Source: Pagrus major
Taxonomy: Eukaryota; Chordata; Actinopteri; Spariformes; Sparidae
Length of the DNA: 64,000 nt
Assembly: GCF_040436345.1 (NCBI RefSeq)
Contig: NC_133235.1
Coordinates: 17,322,660-17,386,659 of the forward strand
Direction of reading: 5' to 3'
Below the pieces are notes generated by a model, which did no database searches, was not told where the DNA came from, and worked only from the letters and a program-made list of their open reading frames with translations. Position numbers and translations under genes: made by a program. This document shows, piece after piece, positions 25,216-38,155 of the stretch. The number at the start of each line of letters is the position of its first letter. Position 1 is the stretch's first letter.

Positions 25216-26726
25216 TTATAATCCTTAGTATTTCAGTTTTGGTTGATTTGGCAACACCTGTGGTTACTGGTGGTAACAGCAAGTGTGTTTTATAATACAT
25301 GGTTCTGTCGAAATCAAGTGGAAAGTGGGGTCATTTTCTCATAGACTTACATGTAATCTAACTTCTTTCTGAAACCAGTTGAATCACCCCCTACTTGGCA
25401 ATTCCAAGTTATAAGTTAGTTCAATGTATTATAGTCTTCGCTCCCTCATTCACTCACTCAAACTCACTACAACAGTTTACACTATAGTGACAAGTAAATT
25501 GAGAAGCATTGCATTGTGGGACCTTTAGCAGAAAGAAGTACATGGACACTACCTTCTTGTTATATTGTGCATTTTTTGAGAGCACTTTAGCAGATCATAA
25601 CGACAACAATCATAATTTGGACACTTTGTGGAAAGTGAATACAGTGCATTGTCAGCCCAGGTTTCAGAATTTCACCATCAACCACTTGGGGCAGCACAAA
25701 CACCTCGAAAAAATGCTCCGTATGCATCACATCCCCTACATGCATGCATGGCTTCCTGTGGATCCCTTGTCTGCGACTCCACCAGTGAAAATGACAACTA
25801 CGAAGGAGCGAGGCAGAAACAGAGTACTGATATTATGGAATAGACATTGGTAGAAACAATCCCATGAAACTCATATATTAGAACATTGACAGGACCTTTA
25901 CACAGACATTTTGCTGACATGACTGACTGACTGACTAAGTACCTTTAATGCAAAACATGTGAACTGTCTCTGAGTGAATTAGGTGCTTAAACTCATGAAC
26001 CGCCCAGAAACACAAAAGATCTCAATAAATCTTTCTAACTGATAAATATTTTCTGTGTTTTTGAGTGCTGCTGTCCCACCCAGTTCATAACAAATGTTCC
26101 TAATTCCTGTTCCTGGTTATTAGTTTTTGTCTACAGCCTAGTAAATTTTATTGAATTTAAGTGCATATAACTCCACCCTTATGTCTCAGTGTAACAAGAT
26201 GATAAAAGAAAACTTACATGTGTTTGTCGAGTTTAAATACATTTACTTCTTAGTAGTTCTATTCTGGATACCACTGATGTTTTCTTTTTGTGAATGCAGC
26301 TATAAAACCTGAAGGATTTGGCAAAATGGTGTCTCCTCCGTCAAATGGGAGGACTTTTGAGGAGAAACGCAGGCGTACAGGCTTTTAGGTAAAACCCCAT
26401 TTTAACTGTGGAATTTTGATTCTCCAGAGAAGTCATCAGTCAAACGGAGGACAGGACTGAGTTGTAGTTCCTCTAAGCTCAAGAGACAGCGCCAACAGTC
26501 CCACTTTTTAAGTGTAGATAGAGATATTCCCAGATGAGGCTTAGACAGGCCTAACCCCGAATGATGAATTAGGCTATTCACCTCTCTCAAATCCACACAG
26601 GCCTCTGTGTGTTTTGTCACATGAAAACACAAGGTTGCCTCTTGTACCCCGGGCCCAAGCATGTAAAAACAGAGGAAATAGCTGAAAGAAAAGGTGTCAT
26701 TTTTCTTCATCTGAAAGAGTGTGCAC

Positions 26727-26732
<6 letters not shown>
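25216..26732. other. Intergenic DNA with possible repeat fragments
   Basis: Around 25,470-25,540 the words 'tttacactatagtgac' and 'gcattgcattgtggga' look like a common fish repeat, so the 114-codon frame at 25,509-25,853 is probably repeat-derived. No gene recognised. Confidence 0.4.
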
Positions 26733-26765
<33 letters not shown>

Positions 26766-26793
26766 TGTGTGTGTGTGTGTGTATGTGTGTGTG
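26733..26793. repeat. Imperfect (GT)n microsatellite
   Basis: About 61 bp of GT repeats with two interruptions (GAGTGT and GTATGT). It is the source of the histidine/threonine run in the 150-codon minus-strand open frame 26,402-26,854, which I therefore do not call as a gene. Confidence 0.95.
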
Positions 26794-27820
26794 AATGCGA
26801 CTCGAGCGAGGGCGAGTGAGAAAAAGTGAGAGCGGCTGCATGCGTGAGAAGCACATGGAGGGAAAGTGAGAGCGCAAAGGGAGAAAGAGAAACCGGCCTC
26901 TAATTCGCTGATCTCAGCTGATTACATTTTCCCGTCCAGACGGTAGACATTCCTCCAACCTGTGGCCACAACCATCGGGCCCCTCGGTTTTCACTCTGCA
27001 GCAGAGTCCCATTAGACGTAAACAAGCCTGAGTCTACGCAGGCCACAGAAACAGGTGGGCGTGAGGGGTGAGACTGGTCACTGAAATCCTGTCAGAGGTC
27101 GACAGACACAAAATCTTCCCCAAAATTTAAGAGAGGATTCAGACTTTTAGGATTTTTTAACCTATATTCGTCTCATTTTCTCACGGACATCAAAAAGGAG
27201 GAAAAAAAGACTCCTTGTGGTTACTGTTTGTTTAGATGGATGTGAAAACACAACATCTTTGCCACAAGGAGTTAAACATCAGATCTGTTTGCTGCTCTAA
27301 ACACAGCCTTCGAACATGATCTGCCTCAGTCGATCAGAGTGAAGCTGTCATTCCCACAGGGAGTAAACCACTTCACATCTCTAGGTTGGCATGTGAAACA
27401 GCTGGATCTGCCGTCAGCCTCGACGCGTGACGCTGGGAAGAAATGACACGGCAGAATTTACTCAGATTTATGGTACATCCATGTTGTGTGTGCGTGCTCC
27501 GACTCAGGCAGCTCCTCTCATTGACCTGTGTGTTGCTGCATGGTGGAGTAAGTATTCAGATCTAGTGAAAATATCAATACAAACTTGTAAAAACACTTAT
27601 GTCATACTGTATTTTTTTCCAATCCCTTAAATATATTACATCATTTATGTGAACAGATATGACAACTAACAGTTTGTATATAACACGGTCCTTTGTATCT
27701 GACATCCCTCAGCTTGGTACTTGTTTGGAGCTTTGAGAAATTGATGGAAAGTATTCCAACCATTTTTCTTTGTATTTTGTCTCTTTGGGGTTATCTTATA
27801 ATTGTTATTACTGTGATTAA
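26794..27820. other. Intergenic DNA, no gene recognised
   Basis: There are purine-rich stretches (26,805-26,890) and only short frames. No gene recognised. Confidence 0.5.
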
Positions 27821-28135
27821 AGGAACCGTTCACCTAGAAATGAAAATTCAGTCATTATCCAAAATCGGGTGAAGCTTCGTAATCCATAAAACATTTTTGG
27901 AGGTTCACAGCAAGACAGTTGCAGTTGCCCTGTTCTCCTAAACAACTGAAGTATATGGAAACTTGACATTAAAAACATGATTTCACCCTCTTTAAGGCCG
28001 AAATCTTCACTTGAGGGTGTGTTGAGGGTGTAAAGGTTTTTTCAGATCAATTTGGGATCTTGGGGCTTTTATGTTTTTTTGGTTGTTTTAAAGTTTTAAG
28101 TTTTACAACAAGTCCCTATGTACTTCAGTAAAAGC
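27821..28135. mobile_element. Rearranged copy of the same TTAA-flanked MITE family as 8051-8513
   Basis: The left flank is TTAA (27,817-27,820) followed by AGGAACCGTTCACCTAGAAA, then 'tgaaaattcagtcattatcc' and 'ttctcctaaacaactgaagt', which parallel the 8 kb copy. The right side ends in the inverted word 'caagtccctatgtacttcag', giving a hairpin with 'ctgaagtatatggaaacttg'. The usual right terminus (ACTTATCCT) is missing. Confidence 0.55.
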
Positions 28136-29060
28136 ACTTGCTTTGCAGAAAAATGATGGCTTCTGTGACTCATATATTGTTATGGATATTACATTATTGT
28201 TAATCCTGATTTATCAGTGTGTAAGCAACATTTTACTGTTTAGTGCAACCTAGTGGTCGGGCCCCTTCAAAGGGTCACAATGTAAATCTGATGGGTCGTG
28301 CGATGAATAATGGAGTAGGGAAGGGAAAAAAAAACAAAATTCTGATTCACGAATATGTATTGCTTTGAGTCCCTTTCTCTAATCTTTGTTGTTTTGTGAA
28401 ATATTTTACCTCTGTGAGCCTCAAACACCTATTTAAATGAAACCGTCTCAGAACTTTAGAGACAAAATCTTTCTTTGGTTGACCAGCTCCATGCTCTTAC
28501 ATGTCGGACAGTCAGATAGCTCCAGAAACTTTTCCAATGTTGTATTAGGGGGATCAACATCCGACCATTTCTTTAACTTTCAGAAACATCGACTTCACAC
28601 CGTTATCTGCAGGTTGTGTGGAGTTGAGAAAGGAGATAAGGATAGGATTGGAATAGCTCTCTCTAGCTCTCTTCTTCATTGTTCCCAGAAGCATTTCCGT
28701 CATTTTCATGTGAACAACCGAGTCCAAGTAGCATAAAAATTGAAATACTCGGGTCATATACATATACAAGTACCTTAAAATTGTACTTATACATGTATAC
28801 AGTTACTTTCCACTGTGGCAGTACACCCGCAAACACGTACACAAAGTCAAAACACACACCTCAGCCCAACGCCAGCATCAGTTTTTCCTCCACAAAGGCC
28901 ACAAAGGTCAGGGAAACACTGGCAGCGTTTCAACATACCCCCCCACCTCCCCTCCCTTTCTCTGTTCCTCAGCAGGCCGCAAGTTTACTATCAACAGGAA
29001 ACATCTTTCACGGTAAAGGAAGTGTTACTCTCTAATTGGCCTGATGTGATTCAATGACCG
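28136..29060. other. Intergenic DNA, no gene recognised
   Basis: Overlapping open frames on both strands at 28,437-29,057 (up to 118 codons) have no recognisable domain. The region just upstream of the promoter-like site at 29.07-29.11 kb is C-rich (28,940-28,965). Confidence 0.45.
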
Positions 29061-29072
29061 GACTGCTCTCAG

Positions 29073-29110
29073 CCAATGGGAGGGGGCTTATTTTAAGAGG
29101 AGGTATAAAA
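29073..29110 (+). promoter_or_regulatory. Orphan CCAAT + TATA core-promoter-like site
   Basis: A CCAAT box (29,073-29,077, in AGCCAATGGG) is followed 27 bp later by TATAAAA (29,104-29,110, in AGGTATAAAAGGG). The spacing suits an RNA polymerase II core promoter on the + strand, with a predicted start near 29,135. Downstream there is only a 23-codon frame starting at about 29,195 (hydrophobic, ends at 29,266) and no recognisable gene. It could drive a non-coding RNA, or be a chance match. Confidence 0.35.
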
Positions 29111-32100
29111 GGGAACATAGGCCTTTCCAGAAAGCTTAGACGGCACAAAGTTCTCACACTGGCTACATGGTGTGATCTCGGCTCAACTTCTGCAATGTTG
29201 TTAAGACTGTACATAGACGCATTACTAAGCACATCTGGTTTCATTGTTGTTTCATGGATCCCATAACACATCATGAAACCACAGTCTAAGCAAAAGAAGA
29301 TGGGGGAAACCCAGAGTGCAAAAAAAACTAACCTCGTTATGATTCTCCAGTCTTGGCAAATACATTCCTCCTCGCACATTTTATGAACATAGAAAAATGA
29401 TCCATGTATCCAGTAGTCTGTAATATATCAAATCATAAATCATTCAGGAGCTAACAGGCATATGAAGGTGACAGGAAGGCCCCGCTGAGAGGGATTTACT
29501 GTTATTTTTTGACTTTTTGGAGCTCTGCCTCATGACAGAGTAGATACCCCCTCAGCTGCCACTGATGCCACAGTCTCATTTTTAGTCCACACATTCCTAA
29601 AGGTGATTGTTCTTGCCAACTTTGACTTTTTTTTTTTTTTTTTTTGCTTCAGTGGACTGTGAGAGGCATGAGAGCACAGCCAAAAATACCATTACACAGA
29701 GGGTGACATTAGGGGAGCGCGGCCTAGCGACGGGGAGCTATGACGGAGTTCCCTGATTAGTGAGTTACCACGCAGAGACAAAGGGCCTCTGAAATCACAG
29801 GAAACAGAACAATCAAAGAGCCGGCGCACATTCCAAGAAAAGCAGCGCGCCACAGAAACACAACATGATCCAGGACGTTGCTGCGTCTAACCATCTGATG
29901 AAAGCTTTACTGAGCAAGTGTAATGAATTATTAGTGAAGAGTGACGCCAAGGACAGAGCACATAGCTGAAAAATTACTGAAACGCATACATCAGGCGCTA
30001 TCTTTGATTGCGGTTAGTCACATTTTCCTGCTGAGAGAAAGGAAAATCAAAAGAAGAAATGAATCTGAGCCATATTTGGATTAGAAGTTACCCTAATTAT
30101 AACTTCCACATTGCTTGAATCTGTCTTACATTCTCACTGACAGGTATGTTCATACACTTGCAAATGCAAAACCCCCAAACCCTCAAAACTGTAGGGTCCC
30201 TCGCCCCCCTCAAGAAACCACCACCAGGCCCACACATCTTCCCCATGATCCATTAGATCTCGGCCTAGACTCAGGAAATAACTGGCTCCTTCCTTTTATC
30301 CAAAATGGCAGCTCTGTTTCCGCAGCATTGGTTTGCTGGATTAGAACAATTCCCCACCAGCCCATAATTTGAGGGATTCTCATAACACGCCACACCCTGC
30401 CATACATTTCCATTATAACCCCATTTTGTCCTCTGATGAGGATATTTCGGGATGAAGGAGGACATCTTTTATTTTGGTGAACGACCCTCTGGTTTTGGGG
30501 GCTGCTCTTGGTTACGGCCTCCACAACGAGCTTCTAGCTGCTAAGAGTCTCAGATTTCTCCTCAATTGTTCGGTTGCAGGTAACAACAGGGTTGGGTGGA
30601 AAAGCCTCAATGTGGGCGCACAAATTCTAGGTCAAGTAGAGATGAAGGGAATCTATTTTCAGCAAAATGTGCTGTTTATCTCTGCGTGTAAAACCAGTGG
30701 GGAACCTCTTCCCCCACAAGTCAGGCCCACTTCTCTAACTTGTGGTGCATGTGGCTACCTATGTGATGCAGTCGCTAGATTATCTGTTTTCTCTTTCTCC
30801 TTTGTTAGGTCCTTTTGTGTGTCATATAAACAACTACCAAACTGATTAACTAGTAAACACTGAGTTCAATACGAATGTAAGGCCTTGACTGAGAGTTTCA
30901 GTATCTCCTGAGTTTTTTCACAAGATTGAAAACATGATCTGAATCCCAAAAGCAGAGAACAGAACAAGCTGTGAGTCCTTTGTCTGCATTTTCAGGCCAT
31001 CAGCATATCTGTCAGGCTTGTGCAACGCAATGGGGCGAGGGCGAAAAATGCCAGATGAGTATAAATCTTAGCAGAGCCGACCTCAGAGCCTGCGCAAACA
31101 AATTAGGGCCCGGCAGTCCCCTTGGCTCAAAGACACACACATTATATACACAACTGGTGTACATGTGTTCCTTTTAATCGCTGATTTGAAAGACAACATT
31201 CGACATGGGCCTCAACGCAGGCAAGAATGTGGTATCTCTGTCAGGAGCCTGTGTGAGGTCCACACTGCTGAGCCGATCATAGACAAAGCACAAAAAAGAG
31301 ATGCAGAGATCATTGAGAACGCAGCTGGCACACGTTGTTGAGCCGAGCAGGAAGGTTAAAGCATGATGCCAGAGTGGTGGATGGTGCATCAGTTTCCTGA
31401 TAAAGACAAAGCATTTTAACACATGCCACTCTGAAAAAAAAGGGGCGTTTATTTTGTTCCATTGCACCATCTCTCCATAAACACAACCGCCACGTTCACA
31501 CATTTGCTTAGCTGCACACACACGCACAAAAATACAACTGTTGTTTGTGCATTCTTGCCAGATACGTTAGATCGTACTTGCAGCTCATAAAGGTGCAACA
31601 CACTGAGTAGAGAAGAACTGTGATTGTTCATTGCAAACATGCAAGCCACCTGAGTTTGCGTTAACCCACAACACACGACTGCTTGCGCTCTCTCGCACAC
31701 ACGAAACACACTTCAGGAAACTATGGCCAAACTGTGAGAAGATTCACTGTTCAAAAAACAGGAAGTGGTTACCAGCTGCATTAAACCAGAGTACACCTCT
31801 GTAATTCTGAGACTCAAAATACACTGACAACCTGCAATATCTCACTACTTTAAAACTCTAAAGCAGAACTGAGAAAACTGTTCCACCGCCTCCTCAAATT
31901 ACATTTTTATTCGATTTATTTGCATAAGAGACGCGTCTTAGAACATTATTTATTCGTGCAGTTCTTCAAAGAAGCAGCTCCTTGTCATTAGAAAGTTGAA
32001 CTCGCTCTTATGCGTGCAGGTCTTTGTCAAAGAGCATCTCTTATCCCTTTAACAAAAGAATGTTTGAATTGCATAATATGCCAAGCAGGTAGATTAGCAA

Positions 32101-32712
32101 AGGCTTATTCTCGTGCACCGTGTCTGTGCCTCAGGTTAAACACAGCAGCTGCATTTGAGAATGTCACCCACAGCCGCGGGGCTTGCCTTCCCTATGAGCA
32201 CACACGCATTTATGGATCAAGTGTGTTTATCCCCTTGGCCCGCCGCAGGTTGAAGTACGCGACCTGTCCTGCTGCGGAGGAGTGCCCAGGCACGCTGACG
32301 ATTGTGAGGGCTTAGATGGGAACAAAGACAAGAAGGGAATTAATCGAGCCAAGAGTCATTATCTGGGCGGTTAATGGCAGCGGCTCAAAGGACAACACGG
32401 GCAACAGGTCTTGTGACGAGCTGGTGTGAGAACAGGTTCTGACAGTTGAGCTGAGCTGCAAACAAGATGGGCCAGATAAGTGCTTTAGGGTGAGCTCAGG
32501 TGAGTTTTAAGTGGTCAGTCAAGGTTGAGAGGGCGGGCACCACGAGCTCTTCAGAGGTCATGTACTCAGGGACGCCTCGGAGAAGCAGTCACTCTGACCT
32601 CTGATCCTTAAAGAAGCCTGTGAGACATGGTCAGACGCTCGGATGTTGAGGAGGGAGAGTTGCTCTGTGTCGGCTTTCCCCTGCTCCGTCAGAGCTCGTG
32701 CCGTTGCTAAGC

Positions 32713-32717
<5 letters not shown>
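29111..32717. other. Intergenic DNA, no gene recognised
   Basis: A T-run of about 22 bp lies at 29,625-29,646. The 123-codon frame at 30,474-30,845 and the 117-codon frame at 31,174-31,527 have no recognisable domain. No RNA genes seen. Confidence 0.5.

Positions 32718-32758
<41 letters not shown>
32718..32758. repeat. (TG)n microsatellite
   Basis: A perfect repeat of about 20 TG units. Confidence 0.95.
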
Positions 32759-32760
<2 letters not shown>

Positions 32761-35700
32761 TACTGTGTTACACTATTCACTGACAGTACGAGATGATCAC
32801 ATATTTTGGGAACAGTTGGTTGATGAATAAGAGACTCAGTCATACAACACTGTGGTGCAGTTACGTCAGCAGACGGTCCTTGTAGTAATAGCCTCGGCCA
32901 TTCACAAACAGAGCTGACCCTGCTTTGACATAACAGACAAAATATGCATTGAAGCCTGAATGCGACATGCATGGTGACTTTACTGTTCTGTAATCATTAT
33001 CATGCTGCTTTTAGTTAAGTCTTCACTCGCCAGCGTTTGATAGGAACCAGCCCCCGTCTATTTTCACCCACAAAAAGCCCATAAATTACAGCCTGATCAG
33101 TGGTGGGCCCCATTCAGGAAGCGAGTGAAGAGGCACAGATGATACAAGAGATACAGGTTATTAAAGAGCAGCGGAGAGAAGGGGGAGTTTGAAGTTAACC
33201 AGTCGGGTGAGGCCCCTGAGCCATTACAGCGGGTTAATTATACCTTAGTTGAAGTGTTAAATAGACCAGTAACCTGCGCTTTGGTGCCGTTTATTGAAGC
33301 CAGGTGTAGTAAATAAATCAATTAGGAATGCGGCTTCAGAGGTAATTTGACTCAGCTTCGCTCTTTGGGGGAGTTCTTGGAGCTATCTTTGACTTGATGT
33401 CGGCTCTGTGTGGGCATTTTCAGTTCTGCTACACTACACTATTCAAAGTAGATGAAAATCCTCCAACTGTAAACGACTTTGTACAGATTTTGAAATCAGT
33501 TTACATCAATGGAGCAAACATAGCCACAAAAGAAACTGCTGAAAGTTGGAGAGGAAACCGACATGCGGCTCTGCAAACCACTCTCTCCGTTGAGGTAGCA
33601 CACTTCACACATGATGTACTGAATATTTTGCATTGGTGTGGATTCACTCTTTGCATCGTGGACCCACCTGGTTAGCTGCTAAACCACACTACAAACACCA
33701 ATTCCTGTCAGCAGGCTAAGAGTGAAAGAGGGACACATCAAAATCTGAATGTTGCGCGTGCCAAATGGTCGGTACACACCGGATCTCGTTTGGTCTGTCA
33801 ACCACAGGTTGTTATCTTCTCTGCCTTTTTGCAACCAAACCCAAAAATCTAAATTACTCAGTTGCAGATACACCCTCAGCACCTGAACACTCCCTTCAAC
33901 TGTTCTAACTGTCCACAGAAGAAAAGACATTGATTTAGCTGTTGTTACACCCAGAATTCACCTAATCATCTGTGTTTTTCTCAATGTGAAACTCACATTG
34001 TGGTATTCATTGAATAACAATCTTTCTGTCAATGAACAATACAGTTTCCATATTACTATGTGTGAGCCAGCATTACGTGATAGCACATACACTAGATACT
34101 GTCAGTCAGCAGCTCTCTCACCCTTCACCCGCTGGAAAAACAGGGTGTTTTATGACAGTTTGACTCGGGGTTAATGTCCCCGTACTCCTTTGAGATAACA
34201 TCTGTAATGTGCAGAGGGATCCTGTCTGACCCCCCCACAGTGCTGCAGCCTGATGAGTTATTGACTGAGTGAGTGCTGGATGGTTCGCAGGCAAAATCGT
34301 GATGCCTCCTGGCCCTGAGACATCGTGTAGGGCAGACTTCACCTGATTTGATTAGATAGAGAATGTATAAATATATGACATACTTTTGACTTTAAAAATC
34401 ATTCTATATTACTTACTTTATTTACTGTTTTGATTCCAGTAATTAGAGATTTTTTGACAACTTTCAATTTATCATCTCCCCAAAGTTGGAGGATTCAGAG
34501 ACAGATTAAAAAACAGTCAAAATCGAAGCAACAGAGGCAGAAATTTGCTAACTTTTAGGGCTCATTAAGAAAAAAAATCAGTCTTTCAGTGATTAGCGCA
34601 GGGTTGTGCGGCAGTGTGGGTGGACACAACCTTTTCGAGTATCATCGTTTGGTGTGTGAACTCCACCTGGATAGTGCCGAGTCTCCGGCTCCCGCAGAGA
34701 GAAGAGTATTTTTCCTCCCCTGCTGGTGTACAAAATCATCTTTTGGTCTATATGACAGTATCTGCCACACTTTATAACCAAATGTATCATGTCAACCAGC
34801 AGGTAAAAACATGAACTGTTGCAGGCTAAACGCTAAATCTCTCTCCAGAGCCACTGTAGACATTAAAGTACTCCACGTGATTGTAAACTAAACTTCATGT
34901 GTAAAATCAGTGGAATCCCCCTTTAGAAAATATGAAAGATTAACACATTAGTTTTTGAAACATCTTATGACCAATCTGTGGACATTGAGAAACTCTACTC
35001 ATACACATTCAGTCACATACTCCTGCTGTAGCTTTTGTCACATTGAACCAAAGGCGACCTCTTGACCCCGGTACTTGACACTTCAGCTGACTCCCACTTG
35101 ATTTCCCACATGATGACTTATACTGACTACTTTGATTGCACCATCACATTAAAACTCCTCCTCACTAATTTCCCAAACAACTTACCAATGAGCTTTCAAC
35201 AGTTTGGCCTGAAATGGCATCAAGCTTTTAGTCCTTTAATGGACCCGTGTTTTCAATGTCATCCATTTAGAAAAACACAACGCCATTCACGAGTACAGGA
35301 TCAATATCCACTCTCTGAAAGAACGTGGTTCTGTGAAAACAGACGAGTGCACTCAAGGAATCGTAACCAGGTGTAGGAGAGGAAATACCTGGAGCATTCC
35401 TTGCTGGAGGAATGTTTTTATTAGGCTTTTTACAAATGTCGCCATTTCGAGGTGTGTACACTATAAAGTGCACTGCAGGCTGGATCACTCCATCAAGCGG
35501 AGCGTGGCTTCAATGGGGAACCTGTGTCGAGGCCGGGGTTATGCTATTTGAACAGCTGGCACAGTTTAGTTCGGCATGTTCAAATGTGCACAGGTCTGAA
35601 GCTGTCGTACCACACGGGGGGAAAAAAACACAGGCCTCCCCGGCTTTAAGAAGGATAGACTCGACTTTATACAGCGTCATACTGAAAGTGAAACAGTGGA

Positions 35701-35839
35701 GTTAACCTGGTGACATGAGATCGGTCAGAAATCAGTGTGAACAGAACAGAAAAGGCTAAATGTTCTTTAAATTGACACATCGAAATATCAGTGAAAGCCT
35801 TTCAACACAGTCAATACATAAGCTTTGAATGAATACATC
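32759..35839. other. Intergenic DNA, no gene recognised
   Basis: The 93-codon frame at 33,394-33,675 contains wording that I associate with a fish repeat (gatgaaaatcctccaactg, aaacgactttgtacagattt) and is probably not a gene. The rest is unremarkable. Confidence 0.45.
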
Positions 35840-36300
35840 CTGGGAAGTGTTTGCTTTCTTGCAGTTAGATGAGCTGATTGATGCTGCTCTTATGTTTCTT
35901 TGCTAAATATGTAGCCTAGCTACAGCCAGCAGCATGTTACCTTAGCTTAGCAAGAAGGACAAAACACTGAGGGAAACAGCTAGCTTGGCTCTTGTTTTTG
36001 TGCACACTTTTGATTTTTGAATGAACAAGATAAAACATATTGACTAATGAGTCTTAGTAATGCTGGTAGGCAGATTTTGTAAGCTTTGGACAGAGCCAGG
36101 CTAGCTGTTTCCTCCTGTTTTCTGTCTTTGTGCTAAGCTAAGCTAATACTTTCCAGGCTCTAACTTTATATTTGGCTTGCAAACGTTAGAGTGGTGTTTA
36201 TTTTCTTATCTAACTCTTACTAAGAAAGCAAATTTAATGTCGAACTATTTGTTTAAGGTGAGCAAGAAGCATACAGCATTTTGAAAAAAGCAACTTTCTC
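35840..36300. mobile_element. Second copy of the long-inverted-repeat 'agcttagc' MITE
   Basis: The left arm has 'gcagcatgttaccttagctt' and 'gagggaaacagctagcttgg'. The right arm has 'gacagagccaggctagctgt' and 'gtctttgtgctaagctaagc', in inverted orientation to the left. It belongs to the same family as 21,311-21,862 and is followed directly by a third copy. Confidence 0.6.
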
Positions 36301-36329
36301 AGCATTTTGGAGAGGAAAAAAACAAACAT

Positions 36330-36640
36330 TTTCACAGTCAAGACATGAGCTTTAACTTTGAATGATAGCAGCATGTTAGCTTAGCTTAGAACAAAGATAA
36401 AACATTGGGGGGGGGGGGACAGTTAGCTTTTGTATTAGCGAGATTTTATTTATTGTTTATTGAGTTTTAGAAGAGCTGGCAGCCGGGTTTTGTTAATCTT
36501 GGACAGAGCCAGTTAGCTGTTTCCCCCTGTTTCCAGTTGTTGCACTAGCTAAGCTAATAGTTTCAAGGCTATAACTTTTTCTTATCTAACTATCCCAAAT
36601 ATCCCCAAATTTCAAACTTTTCCTTTAAAGTGAACAGGAA
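36330..36640. mobile_element. Third, adjacent copy of the same MITE family with a G13 run
   Basis: 'atagcagcatgttagcttag' on the left and 'gacagagccagttagctgtt' with 'ctagctaagctaatag' on the right repeat the inverted-arm pattern of the preceding copy. A run of about 13 G (36,407-36,419) lies in the left arm. Two family members in the same order within 800 bp suggest a local segmental duplication or a nested insertion. Confidence 0.55.
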
Positions 36641-37879
36641 GCATACAAATTAAAAAATACATTCAGCCCGGACAGCATTTTGAATTGCCCGAAGGCTGGT
36701 CTGAAAATGTTCCAGTCATCTCATAGTGGACCACTTCAAGCCCCTGAGAGGATGCCCATTCTCATTTATCAAATAAAAAGCACCTTTCTTAGCACTTCGG
36801 AGAGAAAAAAACAACATTTTCACAGCCAGTGAAGCCATGTGTGTGTGGTATGACGAGTGGGACCGGTATGATTCCTGGTGTTAACAGCTAATAAATTGGG
36901 GCCCATCCCCCCGGTGCTCTACTGGCTCAATTATATCCACATGTAGCCGTTATTCCTGCCATGTTAGCTGGAGTGGGCTGCATATTTTTAAAAGGTGGGT
37001 TTCCATAACACTTGCTGAAAGCTACGTTGGTTGTCAAGACACATGTTTGGGTTCTGTGGAAGCCAGACGCTGGCTGTTTTAATGCAGAGGTGCTGTGGAA
37101 CGCAGCAGGGGCCAGTATGTGCCCTTTGTTTTCAAAAAGTCTCACCTCAGTAATGTGTGTAGAGACAATTAACAGGTTTATTACCTGGATAGACTGGAGC
37201 TTTTTCCTCGGGTATTTTAGCACTTTCATCTACAAGTTTTCTGTTATATACTGACATACACTCAGTTGCTAGTTTATTAGTTCACCCTAGCCAAAACCAA
37301 TGCCATCAACAGCCTTGACACAATTCCTGTTTCCATGAAGGCTAAAAACTCTTCTCAACAAGTGGTGATGCAACTTTCAGGTCATGATGTAGTTTGTGGT
37401 TTTATTGCATTTTACTGAAAAGATATAGAGATATAGAGCTGCTATAACCAGATGTGCCAGATGCTCTTTAACACGGAACCATCTGGAAAGTCGCCTTCGG
37501 AAACTGTTTGGAAAACTTTCAAAATATACTTGGCAGGTGTTTGGACGAAGCACTTTTCTATCACTGTCTATCACGAGCGAACATCAACCAATGAGTTCAA
37601 CAGCAGAGCCAGTTGGTAAATCAAACAAGTCAAAGTGCAAAAACACTGTGTGTTCTGTTCTGATATAAGAGATGATTACACCAACTATGCTCACCTCTTG
37701 AGGAGCCGCCATTGTTGTTTTTAAACGGACGGTCGCTTCTTTCGCTGGGCAACACATCTAAAAAAAACAACTGCAGCTGCCAGTTGTTCCTCATAGGATG
37801 CTGATTGGTCAAATCACAAATGTGGTTCAGCCACAAGGATTCAAGCGATCACAGGAGTCCAGCTGCCTCGCAAGGTAAG
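36641..37879. other. Intergenic DNA, no gene recognised
   Basis: The part 36,655-36,830 repeats the phrase 'aagcacctttctnagca..' with 'agagaaaaaaacaacattttcacagnca', which is also seen near 36,290-36,340. This again points to local duplication. No gene seen. Confidence 0.45.
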
Positions 37880-38155
37880 AGCTGCAACGATCGAAAGAAA
37901 ACTACTTTTGATAATCGATTCATCGTTTCATACTTTTTCCCAGCAAAAATATCAAACACTTCCACCTTCTTAAATGTACGGATTTGCTGCTTCTCTTTGT
38001 CACCGATGATTGTAAATGAAGACTTTTGGGCTCCAGGAAACTGTCATGAGTATTTTTCACATTTTTATTACGTTTTATAGACTGAATGATTAATCGATTA
38101 ATCATGAAAGTAATCAACAGATTGGCCGATAATGAAAATAATTGTTAGCTGCTGC
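37880..38155. repeat. Fish interspersed repeat with 'gattaatcgattaatc' core
   Basis: The left edge reads AGAGCTGCAACGATCGAAAG and the right edge ATAATTGTTAGCTGCTGCC, giving inverted GCTGCAAC/GTTAGCTGC-like ends. The inside holds GATTAATCGATTAATCATG and 'aatcaacagattggccgata'. The vocabulary matches an abundant teleost element ('ggctgcaactaacgatta'). Confidence 0.55.

Noticed and set aside
26402..26854. 150-codon minus-strand open frame
   Set aside because: Its length comes from a GT microsatellite read as His-Thr repeats.
33394..33675. 93-codon + strand open frame
   Set aside because: Its nucleotide wording looks like a fish interspersed repeat, and it has no protein domain.
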